Assembly (NCBI GenBank): GCA_964537685.1
Contig: CAZICM010000071.1
Location: 1 to 47,999, forward strand
From: CAZICM01 sp964537685
GTDB taxonomy: Bacteria; Myxococcota_A; Polyangia; Polyangiales; Polyangiaceae
Reading direction: 5' to 3'
Length of the DNA: 47,999 nt
This document shows positions 1 through 7,681 of this stretch, in pieces. Each line of letters starts with the position of its first letter. The stretch's first letter is position 1. The notes beneath the pieces were generated by a model. It was not told where the DNA came from and did no database searches. It saw only the letters and a list, made by a program, of their open reading frames with translations. Position numbers and translations under genes: made by a program.

Positions 1-1
1 C

Positions 2-64
2 CGCACCCGCTTCGATGAGGCGAAAACGCCCTCGGGCAAAACGGTGAAGCTCTTGCGGGCTTGA
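2..64 (+). CDS. C-terminal end of an unidentified protein (partial)
   Basis: An open frame enters from the left edge and ends at TGA 62-64. Its 20 residues are basic and end in TVKLLRA. The piece is too short to assign to a family. Its stop overlaps the TTG that begins the next reading frame. It could equally be the 5' half of the following Cys-rich gene, broken by a frameshift. Only sequence upstream of the window could decide. Confidence 0.3.
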   Translation, partial: RTRFDEAKTPSGKTVKLLRA

Positions 65-477
65 AGCTGTGTAGCCTAAGCCGCCGAAAAGCCTGGCACC
101 CGGCTGGGATATGGACCTGCGGACAGCGTTTGGGGCAGCGATGTGAAACGGACAAGCAGTGCGGCGGCCTTTGCATCGGCGGACGCTGTCAGGGCTGTCT
201 ATTCAACGCGGAGTGTGAGAAGAAGTTAGCGCCTATGCCCGCTGTGTGCAATCTTCCCAGCATTCGCGGGAGAGGCCGCACTTGTGTGCATGATGCAACA
301 CAGCTTCACCGAAAGCCTCATCTAAACCCTCGATGTCTCCTCCAGCTCCCTCCCTCCCGTCTCAGGGAGCATCACCCATACCAGCCCAATCGTTATCAAC
401 AACAGTACCGCCGTCGACGAAACCGATGGCCCCCATCCCACCCGCGCCGCGCTAAATCCTATCACCGTGTGCGATAA
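61..477 (+). CDS. Cys-rich protein, probably a decayed paralogue of the lipoprotein at 35640
   Basis: The first 80 residues show the cysteine spacing C-x7-C-x5-C-x3-C-x4-C-x2-C-x5-C, beginning at IWTC (residues 17-20). The lipoprotein at 35640-36179 has the same IWTC start and nearly the same spacing (x5 instead of x3 at one step), so the two are paralogues. This copy lacks a signal peptide and lacks the first Cys unit that the paralogue carries before IWTC. Its only start is TTG at 61, overlapping an upstream stop. After about position 306 the translation becomes basic and featureless and runs 156 bases into the antisense transporter gene. I read it as a 5'-truncated or frameshifted duplicate. 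A genuine small secreted protein extending out of the window cannot be excluded. Function is unknown. Confidence 0.4.
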   Translation: MKLCSLSRRKAWHPAGIWTCGQRLGQRCETDKQCGGLCIGGRCQGCLFNAECEKKLAPMPAVCNLPSIRGRGRTCVHDATQLHRKPHLNPRCLLQLPPSRLREHHPYQPNRYQQQYRRRRNRWPPSHPRRAKSYHRVR

Positions 478-1581
478 TGCCGCTATCGACCGCGCAATCA
501 AATTATTGGCCCATGCATAGGCATCACTCCGCAAATCCGTCGGAAATAACTCCGTCGTAAATGCATTCAATACCGGTAAGGTCGCCGTCGCTCCAAATAT
601 CGCAAATATAAGCCCTACCGTTAATAACCATAAACTGTGCGCGCTATAGGCCAAATATACACCCACCGCGCTCAGCATAAAAATCAGCGTCCCACCCCGC
701 CTCCGGCCAAGCACATCCAATAACTTCCCAGCTCCAAATATAAAAGGCATCGACCCCACTGCCCCTATCGTCATCGATAACCCTACCTGCCCCTTGGTAA
801 ATGAGCGCTCCGCTACCGCAAATTCTTTCCAAAACATCGTCGTGTTCTGTATGCAGACATATACCAGCGCCCATAATAACGCTATCTGTAATACCCGCTT
901 CCGATAAGGCGTCCCCCATATCCGCATCATCGAAAATCCCTGCCCCCGTGGCTCTTTCTCCATTTCAGTAAAACGTGTGGTCTCTTTTAGTCCGCGCCGC
1001 GCATACGCCACAATCAATAGCGGCAGCGCCCCTATAAAATATACCATCCTCCACGAATACGCCGTCTTTAATAATATAGGCACCAGTCCCGCGCATACAA
1101 TCGCACCCACACTCGCGCAGCTCTGAATAATCCCCAGCACCGTCCCACGCCGATCCTTCGGAAATTCCTCGGCCGCATACACCATCGCCACCGCCCACTC
1201 CCCTATCAAAAAAATCCGCGCAAAAAATTGACAGATCGCAAATACAATCGCATTAAGCGCAAACCCCGTAGCCAAAGACGAAAGCGTATACCCCACAATC
1301 GTCAGCGTCATCACCCGCCGCCGTCCCCATACATCCGCCTTGCGTACCAAAAAATAAGCCGCCACCGTCCCAAAGGTGATCACCGTCGCAAGCATGCTGC
1401 CTTGCTCTTCGCTTAAACCCATATCCCGCCTCAATTCCGGCAGAATCTGAGCCAGCGCTATAAAATCGTAGCCCTCAAAAAAGGTCGCCACGCTCAAAAA
1501 CACAAGCAGCCGCTTCTGATACCCAGATAATGGTGTTGAAACAGTCTCCATTTTATTTTCTGGACGCGCCCCGGCAATCAT
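322..1581 (-). CDS. MFS transporter, aromatic-acid/sugar-porter-like
   Basis: A 419-residue membrane protein with about 12 hydrophobic segments. TM1 carries FFEGYDF, typical of the aromatic acid:H+ symporter and related MFS families. The loop after TM2 contains the MFS signature in the form RKADVWGRRR. The centre has a charged loop (KEPRGQG). The second half has its own LGRRRGG loop, the usual pseudo-repeat of the fold. A predicted role is proton-coupled uptake or efflux of a small organic anion across the inner membrane; the substrate cannot be read from sequence. The start is uncertain: ATG 1581 and ATG 1551 are both in frame and neither has a good Shine-Dalgarno. It is divergent from the lyase gene with 48 bases between starts, so the two may share a control region. 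Its 3' end lies against the Cys-rich remnant. Confidence 0.85.
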   Translation of the reverse strand: MIAGARPENKMETVSTPLSGYQKRLLVFLSVATFFEGYDFIALAQILPELRRDMGLSEEQGSMLATVITFGTVAAYFLVRKADVWGRRRVMTLTIVGYTLSSLATGFALNAIVFAICQFFARIFLIGEWAVAMVYAAEEFPKDRRGTVLGIIQSCASVGAIVCAGLVPILLKTAYSWRMVYFIGALPLLIVAYARRGLKETTRFTEMEKEPRGQGFSMMRIWGTPYRKRVLQIALLWALVYVCIQNTTMFWKEFAVAERSFTKGQVGLSMTIGAVGSMPFIFGAGKLLDVLGRRRGGTLIFMLSAVGVYLAYSAHSLWLLTVGLIFAIFGATATLPVLNAFTTELFPTDLRSDAYAWANNLIARSIAALSHTVIGFSAARVGWGPSVSSTAVLLLITIGLVWVMLPETGGRELEETSRV

Positions 1582-1629
1582 TGAATCCCAGAGCCTACGC
1601 GATTACCCTCGCTTTTGGGTTAACAATCC
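1582..1629. promoter_or_regulatory. Divergent intergenic region between MFS transporter and S1P-lyase-like gene
   Basis: A 48-base gap separates two divergent starts (1581 minus, 1630 plus) and should hold at least the upstream control region of the lyase gene. No convincing -35/-10 pair is visible by eye. Confidence 0.3.
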
Positions 1630-2961
1630 ATGAGCCACTCTAAAATTCGACTTCCAGCCCATAGTACCCCTCCCGATGAGATTCTCGCGAAGCTCAATGC
1701 CCTGCGCGAACATGATGCGCGCTGGAAGGAGGGTAGAACCTTTAGTCTCGTTTACCATGCGAGCGATCCTCACACCGAGATGCTTAAACAGGCGCATCAC
1801 CTCTACTTTTCGGAAAATGCGCTGAACCCAGGCGCTTTTAAAAGCCTGAAACGGCTCGAAGTGGAAGTGGTCAGCGCCGCCGCCGATATTTTGGGCGGCG
1901 ATGAGCATAGCGCGGGTACGATGTCAAGCGGCGGCACCGAAAGCATTTTCCTCGCCGTCAAGACCTATCGCGATCAGGCCCGGGCCCTGAAGCCTCATAT
2001 CAAATCCCCCGAAATGGTGCTGCCTATCACCGCGCATCCTGCCTTTATGAAGGCCGCCCATTGTCTCGATGTGAAGCCGGTGCTTGTCAATATCGGCAGC
2101 GATTTTAGGGTCCGCACCGATGAGGCCAAACAGGCCATCAGCGGCAACACCATTTTATTGGTCGGCTCCGCGCCCGCTTATCCTCATGGGGTGATCGATC
2201 CCATTGCCGAATTGGCTCAACTGGCGCAAGAACACGGATTGGGCATGCATGTCGATGCTTGTTTAGGCGGGTTTTTATTGCCTTTTCTTAAGAAAATCGG
2301 CGTCGATGTGGCCCCCTTCGACTTCTCCGTGCCGGGCGTCACCAGCATCTCGGCCGATCTACATAAATATGGCTTCGCGGCCAAGGGCGCATCCGTCATT
2401 CTCTATAAAACAAGGGCATTGCGTAAACATCAATTCTTTGTGTACGGCGACTGGCCGGGAGGTCTTTTTGGATCGCCGACCATGGCGGGAACAAGGCCGG
2501 GAGGCTCCATCGCGGCTGCGTGGGCAACGCTCTTTTCCCTTGGAGAAGAAGGCTATAAGCGCATTGCCCAAACGGTGTGGGACACCTCGCGCCGCATTCA
2601 AGAAGGCATCGCTCAGATTCCAACCCTGTCGATTTTAGGCAAGCCCGCCATGAGTGTGTTTGCATTTACATCGGATTCGGCGAATATCTTTGCGGTGGGC
2701 GATGTGATGGAGAGAAAAGGCTGGCACATCGATCGGCAGCCCAATCCCGATGCCTTGCATTTAATGATTACGCCCGCGCATGCTCCGATTGTGGATGCGT
2801 ATCTGGCGGATTTGAAGGCATCTGTTGAAGAGGTGCTGGCCCATCCTGAAAAGGCCAACGAAGGCATGGCGGCGATGTATGGGATGGTCGCCAAATTGCC
2901 CGATCGGCAATTGGCCAATGAAATGCTGATTCAATATATGGACGATTTATATTCGACTTGA
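1630..2961 (+). CDS. Sphingosine-1-phosphate-lyase-like PLP-dependent decarboxylase
   Basis: A 443-residue group II PLP decarboxylase-fold enzyme. The characteristic S1P-lyase blocks are present in order: SSGGTESIFLA in the phosphate-binding region, TAHPAF with the ring-stacking histidine H136, VGSAPAYPHG, HVDACLGGF with the pyridine-N-binding aspartate D209, and SISADLHKYGF with the Schiff-base lysine K246. In eukaryotes and Legionella this family cleaves phosphorylated long-chain bases to a fatty aldehyde and phosphoethanolamine. Here the closest family is inferred from motifs, and another decarboxylase or aldolase substrate is possible. There is no N-terminal membrane anchor, unlike the eukaryotic enzyme, so it is probably cytosolic. 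It is divergent from the MFS transporter and convergent with the M13 peptidase, with only 7 bases between stops. Confidence 0.85.
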   Translation: MSHSKIRLPAHSTPPDEILAKLNALREHDARWKEGRTFSLVYHASDPHTEMLKQAHHLYFSENALNPGAFKSLKRLEVEVVSAAADILGGDEHSAGTMSSGGTESIFLAVKTYRDQARALKPHIKSPEMVLPITAHPAFMKAAHCLDVKPVLVNIGSDFRVRTDEAKQAISGNTILLVGSAPAYPHGVIDPIAELAQLAQEHGLGMHVDACLGGFLLPFLKKIGVDVAPFDFSVPGVTSISADLHKYGFAAKGASVILYKTRALRKHQFFVYGDWPGGLFGSPTMAGTRPGGSIAAAWATLFSLGEEGYKRIAQTVWDTSRRIQEGIAQIPTLSILGKPAMSVFAFTSDSANIFAVGDVMERKGWHIDRQPNPDALHLMITPAHAPIVDAYLADLKASVEEVLAHPEKANEGMAAMYGMVAKLPDRQLANEMLIQYMDDLYST

Positions 2962-2968
2962 TTGACGA

Positions 2969-5125
2969 TCACCACACGGCGCATTTATTCGCCGGCCTCA
3001 TCGGCGTACCCGGCGCGCAGGAAAAAGCCTCGGCAAATTCAGGCATATTCATCACCGGCCCAATCACGCGAAAGCGCGAAGGCGAATGAGGATTGGTCTG
3101 CACCTGAAGCCGTTCGGCTTCTTCCCTCATCTTTGAACACCACGACTGGCCATGCGCCAAGAAAAATTGCTGATCTTCATTTAAGCCATCGGCCACCATC
3201 ATCTCTTTGGCATCCCTGCGCATCGCCCGGTAGGCATAAAACGCAAGCTTCAGTCCGCCCAAATCGGCGATATTTTCGCCCAAGGTCAGCTTCCCATTCA
3301 CCTTCAGACCAGGCTGAACCTCGAAAGCCGAATATTGATCGCTTACACAGCCCGTCTTCGCCTTGAATTGATCGCCCACTTTAGGGTCCCACCAATTCTC
3401 GAGATTGCCATTTCCAGCGAATTGAGAACCTTCATCATCAAAACCATGGGTCAGCTCGTGCCCGACCACCATGCCCACGCCGCCCAAATTCACGGGAATG
3501 CTCGACTTCACGCTGTAAAAGGGAGGCTGCAGAATCCCCGCCGGAAACACCATATGATTGCGCTGAGGATCGTAATAGGCATTGACCGCGGGCGGGCTCA
3601 TTTGCCATTCATCCCTGTCAAAAGGCTTGCCAATCTTGGCCAGACTGCGCTTCTCCTCAAAGGCTTGAGCGGCTAGCACATTCTTCGCAAAACTCTTGGG
3701 CTCGACTTTAAAATCGTAGCTGCGCCATTTGTTGGGATAGCCAATTAAATAGGCCATGGACTGAAGCTTCTCCAGCGCCTTTGCCTTGGTTTTTTGATCC
3801 ATCCAATCCAATTGATTGACATTTCTTGCAAAGGTCGCGCTGATTTCGCGCACCATATTCTCCGCGGCGGTCTTGCTTTCGCCCGCAAACGCGACTTTTA
3901 CATATGCCTGCCCCAAGACCTCGCCCAAGAGATCGTCGGTCATCTGAACGCAGGTCCTCCAGCGGGGCGGTAGCTCTTTCATTCCTGTTAATGCCTGCGC
4001 CAGTTTAAAACGCTCGTCGATAAACGCTTTTGAAAGCGTCCTCGCCGATGAACGCAGCACCGTCCACGCCAAATAATTGCGCCATACTTCGGGCTTCTGG
4101 CTTCCCAATAAGGCATTTACCCCTTCAAAAAACTTGGGCGCCATCAGATTGACTTCGCTGATATTCGCCAATCCCATCGATTTAAAATAGTCGTCCCAAG
4201 GGAAGGCGGATACCAGTTTGATCAGGCCCGGTTTATCGAATTTATTGTACAAGCTTTGAGGATCGCGCCTTTCGACCCGCGTCTTTGAAACCTTGGCCAG
4301 TTCGGTCTCCAGAGCCATCACATCTTTTGCGGCTTGCTTCGCGTCTTTTTCGCTATAGCCGGCCAATTTCATCATATTGGCCACATGCTCCTCATACACC
4401 GTCCGAAGCTTCTGCGCCTTGTCGTCTTTGTCGAGATATTGATCGCGATCGACCAAACCCAGCCCGCTTTGATCCATATTCGCGATAACCCGGGTCGCAT
4501 CTTTTAAATCCTGCTCGCCAAGCACGCTAAAGAGTGCCCACATCCGCTTCTGATGAAGCTCGGCCACCAAGGCGCCAATGCTCTTGGCATCGCTTACTTT
4601 CTTGGCCTTTGCCAAGAGGTCGGCGATGGGTTTTACCCCTTGGGCATCCACGGCCGCCTCATCCATGCACGACCCATAAAAATCGCCCAATTGACGCACG
4701 ACAGGATCGCTGTCCTTGGATTTGATCGCATCCTCAAGGATTTTCTTGAGCGTCTCTTCGTTGTGCTTTTCAATCTCGCTAAAGCTCCGGTACCAGCTCG
4801 CTTCATCCCCGGGGATTTCGGTCTTTTTTAACCAGCCTCCACACGCATATTGATAAAAATCCGTGCATGCATTGACCGATCGATCCATCGCTTCGCCCGA
4901 CAGGCCCACGGCCGCCAGCGTCGTCTGCACTTCGGGCAAAGCAGGCTTTTTCGCCTGAGGCGCCTCCCCGGTTTTGGGCGTACCCGAACCCTGGGGAACC
5001 GTTCCAACACCACTCGGACCTTCCACCTCCGGCGTCGCGGGACCACATGCCGTTCCCAGCGATAAAAGCCCGCCCATCACCAGCGCTACACGTCGGAGAC
5101 CAACCATTTCAGCCAATACACGCAT
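2969..5125 (-). CDS. M13 family (neprilysin-like) zinc metallopeptidase lipoprotein
   Basis: About 718 residues. The N-terminus is a lipoprotein signal: basic GLRR, a hydrophobic stretch and the lipobox LGTAC (cysteine 30 counted from the upstream ATG 5134). A Pro/Gly/Thr-rich linker of ~35 residues precedes the M13 N domain, which starts near CTDFYQYACGGW. The catalytic block NAYYDPQRNHMVFPAGI is followed by the zinc site HELTH (H559, H563 in the same numbering) and the third ligand in GENIADLGG (E620). The C-terminus carries the family's conserved ending (CAPGTPMRP...CAVW). The start is set at 5125 because GGAGG at 5135-5139 lies 9 bases upstream of it; ATG 5134 abuts that site directly. 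M13 enzymes cleave peptides, and this one should be surface- or periplasm-anchored. It lies alone, convergent with the lyase. Confidence 0.93.
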   Translation of the reverse strand: MRVLAEMVGLRRVALVMGGLLSLGTACGPATPEVEGPSGVGTVPQGSGTPKTGEAPQAKKPALPEVQTTLAAVGLSGEAMDRSVNACTDFYQYACGGWLKKTEIPGDEASWYRSFSEIEKHNEETLKKILEDAIKSKDSDPVVRQLGDFYGSCMDEAAVDAQGVKPIADLLAKAKKVSDAKSIGALVAELHQKRMWALFSVLGEQDLKDATRVIANMDQSGLGLVDRDQYLDKDDKAQKLRTVYEEHVANMMKLAGYSEKDAKQAAKDVMALETELAKVSKTRVERRDPQSLYNKFDKPGLIKLVSAFPWDDYFKSMGLANISEVNLMAPKFFEGVNALLGSQKPEVWRNYLAWTVLRSSARTLSKAFIDERFKLAQALTGMKELPPRWRTCVQMTDDLLGEVLGQAYVKVAFAGESKTAAENMVREISATFARNVNQLDWMDQKTKAKALEKLQSMAYLIGYPNKWRSYDFKVEPKSFAKNVLAAQAFEEKRSLAKIGKPFDRDEWQMSPPAVNAYYDPQRNHMVFPAGILQPPFYSVKSSIPVNLGGVGMVVGHELTHGFDDEGSQFAGNGNLENWWDPKVGDQFKAKTGCVSDQYSAFEVQPGLKVNGKLTLGENIADLGGLKLAFYAYRAMRRDAKEMMVADGLNEDQQFFLAHGQSWCSKMREEAERLQVQTNPHSPSRFRVIGPVMNMPEFAEAFSCAPGTPMRPANKCAVW

Positions 5126-5134
5126 CTGCAACAT

Positions 5135-5139
5135 CCTCC
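5135..5139 (-). promoter_or_regulatory. Shine-Dalgarno deciding the M13 peptidase start
   Basis: GGAGG on the minus strand, 9 bases before ATG 5125 and immediately next to the alternative ATG 5134. Normal spacing therefore favours 5125. Confidence 0.6.
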
Positions 5140-5324
5140 AAGACCGCCCTTAACACGCAGATGATTCCCGACGATAGGCTTTTCTGCGAAATGTGCCCCA
5201 TCTGCCGCCGGCCCGTTCGCTGCGGCGGGCTGGCGCAATCACCCTTCGCACCAGGAAAAAATCGCAGCCGCCGCTCATTTTAGGGCTTCACAAGCTTGGC
5301 GACTCGTTCCACAAAGCCGGCGCG

Positions 5325-5828
5325 ATGAATACAGCGATGTTGTGTCATGGCGAACGCGAGAAGCTGCTTCAGCCAACGCCTCCTTGGATTCTTTTGTCCC
5401 AGGACGATCGGCCTCTGCGCGAAAGCCTAGCGAACAGCCTGCGATCCGATGGTTTTTGGGTGAGCGAGGCGAAGAGCGATCAAGATTTATTGACGATGCT
5501 CGTTCCAACGACAGCGGCCGACGGTCAGCTTATTGCGCCTGCGTTGGTGGTGGCGGATGTGGAGACGCCTGGAGCTGCGGGGATACGGGTTTTATCGCAT
5601 GTACGGCGTGCAAATCCGACGGTGCCCATCATTTTGATGACAGCGTTTGGAAGCGAAGAGCTGGTGGCGCAGACGATCCGGCTGGGTGCGGCGACGGTGC
5701 TTGATAAACCCATTGATATCCATGCATTAAGGGCGCTGATCCACAAGCTGTTGCCCGGCTGCAAAAGCCTGGCACTTGGCCCGGCGAAGGAAGAGCGGAT
5801 AGAGACGGGTTTCACACACCGGTTATGA
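5325..5828 (+). CDS. Stand-alone response-regulator receiver (REC) domain protein
   Basis: About 167 residues from ATG 5325. An upstream in-frame start at 5193 would add 44 basic residues with no family resemblance. The REC fold is visible: acidic pair in LLSQDDRPL, phospho-acceptor aspartate in VVADVETPG (residue 78), the conserved Thr in PIILMTAFGS, and the lysine in LDKPID. No output domain follows; only ~25 residues remain after the REC core. It is probably a CheY/Spo0F-type phosphotransfer or scaffold protein. No histidine kinase is encoded nearby, so the partner is unknown. Its TGA overlaps the ATG of the next gene (ATGA at 5825-5828), which indicates translational coupling to the PHA-granule-type protein. 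Confidence 0.8.
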   Translation: MNTAMLCHGEREKLLQPTPPWILLSQDDRPLRESLANSLRSDGFWVSEAKSDQDLLTMLVPTTAADGQLIAPALVVADVETPGAAGIRVLSHVRRANPTVPIILMTAFGSEELVAQTIRLGAATVLDKPIDIHALRALIHKLLPGCKSLALGPAKEERIETGFTHRL

Positions 5829-6136
5829 AGCACCGCATACATCATCATCTAGATCTTGAGGCATCGAAGCAAGTCGCGGAGCAAGCGCTGACGAGTTACA
5901 AGACCCGCTTTGCGAAGTACGAGCCGCAGATTCAATGGCTTGGTTCGCACCGGGCGGAGGTTCGCTTTACGGCGAAGGGGTTTAAGATTGCGGGTTATGT
6001 TGAGCTGATGCCTGGCGCGGTAGAAATTGAAATAGATGTGCCTTTGGTGTTCAGGCCGCTGCGGGCGACGGCGATACGGTTATTGGAAGGGGAAATTCAA
6101 AGGCTGCTCAACGAGCGGGCGCAGAAGACGGCGTAA
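5825..6136 (+). CDS. Polyhydroxyalkanoic-acid-system family small protein
   Basis: A 103-residue protein resembling the PHA granule-region family: a His-rich start (HRIHHHLD), an amphipathic helix with repeated Ala/Lys, a central GFKIAGYVEL beta segment, the block VEIEIDVPLVFRPLR, and a C-terminal basic helix ending in LLNERAQ. Members are usually encoded near polyhydroxyalkanoate genes and are thought to be granule-associated. No PHA synthase or phasin is in this window, so the link to PHA is by family resemblance only. The start codon overlaps the receiver gene's stop, so the pair is one operon. Confidence 0.7.
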   Translation: MKHRIHHHLDLEASKQVAEQALTSYKTRFAKYEPQIQWLGSHRAEVRFTAKGFKIAGYVELMPGAVEIEIDVPLVFRPLRATAIRLLEGEIQRLLNERAQKTA

Positions 6137-6619
6137 CGCGGGGGTGGCTGTTTTCATTTCCCCAACATGGCGCGGTGAAGTTTGCCCGATGGCAAATTGG
6201 AATCCAAAGATGTGCGGGCTTTTGTATGATCTGGCGTGAGCTCGGCCTGAATTTTCTTGGAGCAACAACTCCCAGCCATTTTTTTGCGCCGAGTAGGACG
6301 AGACAGATGATCAAACAACAAAATTTTATGCGAAGAAGTGCCGGCAATCGACGTCATCACTCCTTTTGAATCCATGATTAAGGAGGCAGGTTGAGGCACC
6401 AGTCTTTGATTTTCCAGAAGTAGGGTGGGCAAGATGGCATGGCCTCAATGGAAGAGCAAAAAAGAGGAGGGGACTGATTGACCGATGGTCTTTGAAAGAT
6501 AAAACGTCGGTGGGCAGATGTGCCCTTGGCTCGAAAAATTCTAAAAGAAGGCTCGGTAACTGTGCACGCTGGGGATTTGGGATAAGAATATTCGTAAAGT
6601 CGCCTTGCAGGATGCCTTC
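6137..6619. other. Intergenic stretch with no recognised gene
   Basis: Between the convergent PHA-type gene and the DUF4340 gene there are about 480 bases. The short open frames here have no family resemblance, no good ribosome site and an atypical composition. One small hairpin is visible: TTTGCC at 6181-6186 and GGCAAA at 6191-6196 with a 4-base loop, without a T-tract. It may help end transcription from the receiver/PHA operon. Confidence 0.5.
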
Positions 6620-7681
6620 TCACTTCATCAAACTGCCCACATCCTGCTCCACCTGCTCCGCCGTCTGGGCCGTTACCTTCGCCGTCAAACGCGTCCGTTC
6701 CGACACGATTAAATAATCCGGCTTCCCATTCGCCGCGGGCTGCGTCTTCAATAACTCCACAAAGCCGATCTTCTTTCCCGCGCCATTTTCGTAATCCACC
6801 CGCACCACCACATCCCGCCCCTCTTCCTTCCCGCCTTGCACATACTCCGCGGGACGAAGCCGATCCAGCTTGCTCATCCAATTGCCCGCCGTCTCGTCGT
6901 TGGTGTCCGCTGTCCCAGGGTCCGCCCAAAATCGCTTCCCCTCAGGCCCGCCTCGAAGCAGCTTCCGCGTTTTGCCTTGCGATGTTATCGTCGCCGCTCC
7001 CACGTCCGCTTCCGTCCATTCATGCAGGTTGCGCTCGATTAAATTGGATTCGGCATTGTCCAAGCTCCGGAAGATATCGCCCTTCAGCGCATACACCTCG
7101 CCTGTCGCAGGATCTTTCGCATAGCGATCTCCTCCTCCAGGTGTGGCCGCCCCAAAGACCAGCTTTCGCTCCGCTCCGCCCATCTGCACCGAAAGCGTGC
7201 CTTCAGGTTCTTTAAACCCAAATTCGGCCGCCTTCTCGTCCGTTAAGCGTCCTATCCCTCGCAATGCCTTGAGCGGCGCAAGCTGCTCCAAGAGCTTCTG
7301 CGCCCCGCCCACCGACACAAAGGCCGTTACCGAACGCTCTTTTACAGGTTCCGCCGTATCGCTCCCAGAGGCTCCCCCATCCTCCACACCGGCATCGCCC
7401 GCTTCACCCCCATCCGGCGCCTTCTTCGCGACCGTTATCTCCTTGTCCACCGAGCCAATAAAGAACATCCCCTCGCTGTCCTTCTGGGCCTCTAACTGGA
7501 CCTTCTTTGTCTTCCCCTCATAGGCAATGCGGCTGATATCCCCTGCCCTCCCCTGCCATACCACCACATTGCTCTCTACCAATGCCTTTGGCTGCTTGTC
7601 TCGCGTCCATACCCCCACCGCAAAGACCACCGACGCGCACAACAAACCCACATGCACGAAAAAGCTTCGGCCTACCTTCAT
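6620..7681 (-). CDS. DUF4340 domain protein of the GldA/F/G-type ABC operon
   Basis: About 353 residues from ATG 7681, which overlaps the GldG-like gene's stop as ATGA; longer upstream starts lack support. It has one N-terminal membrane segment (FFVHVGLLCASVVFAVGVW), then a periplasmic region. A Gly/Asp-rich low-complexity insertion (around KKAPDGGEAGDAGVEDGG) interrupts the first beta domain. The remainder shows repeated beta-rich modules with LTDEKAAEFGF and DRYAKDPATGEVYAL, typical of DUF4340. Proteins of this family are commonly the last gene after an ABC ATPase, an ABC-2 permease and a GldG-like protein, as here. The molecular role is not established; a periplasmic or membrane accessory of the transporter is a reasonable inference. 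Confidence 0.85.
   Translation of the reverse strand: MKVGRSFFVHVGLLCASVVFAVGVWTRDKQPKALVESNVVVWQGRAGDISRIAYEGKTKKVQLEAQKDSEGMFFIGSVDKEITVAKKAPDGGEAGDAGVEDGGASGSDTAEPVKERSVTAFVSVGGAQKLLEQLAPLKALRGIGRLTDEKAAEFGFKEPEGTLSVQMGGAERKLVFGAATPGGGDRYAKDPATGEVYALKGDIFRSLDNAESNLIERNLHEWTEADVGAATITSQGKTRKLLRGGPEGKRFWADPGTADTNDETAGNWMSKLDRLRPAEYVQGGKEEGRDVVVRVDYENGAGKKIGFVELLKTQPAANGKPDYLIVSERTRLTAKVTAQTAEQVEQDVGSLMK

Noticed and set aside
6154..6432. Short minus-strand frames in the gap after the PHA-type gene
   Set aside because: No ribosome site, no recognisable motif and overlapping alternatives on both strands.
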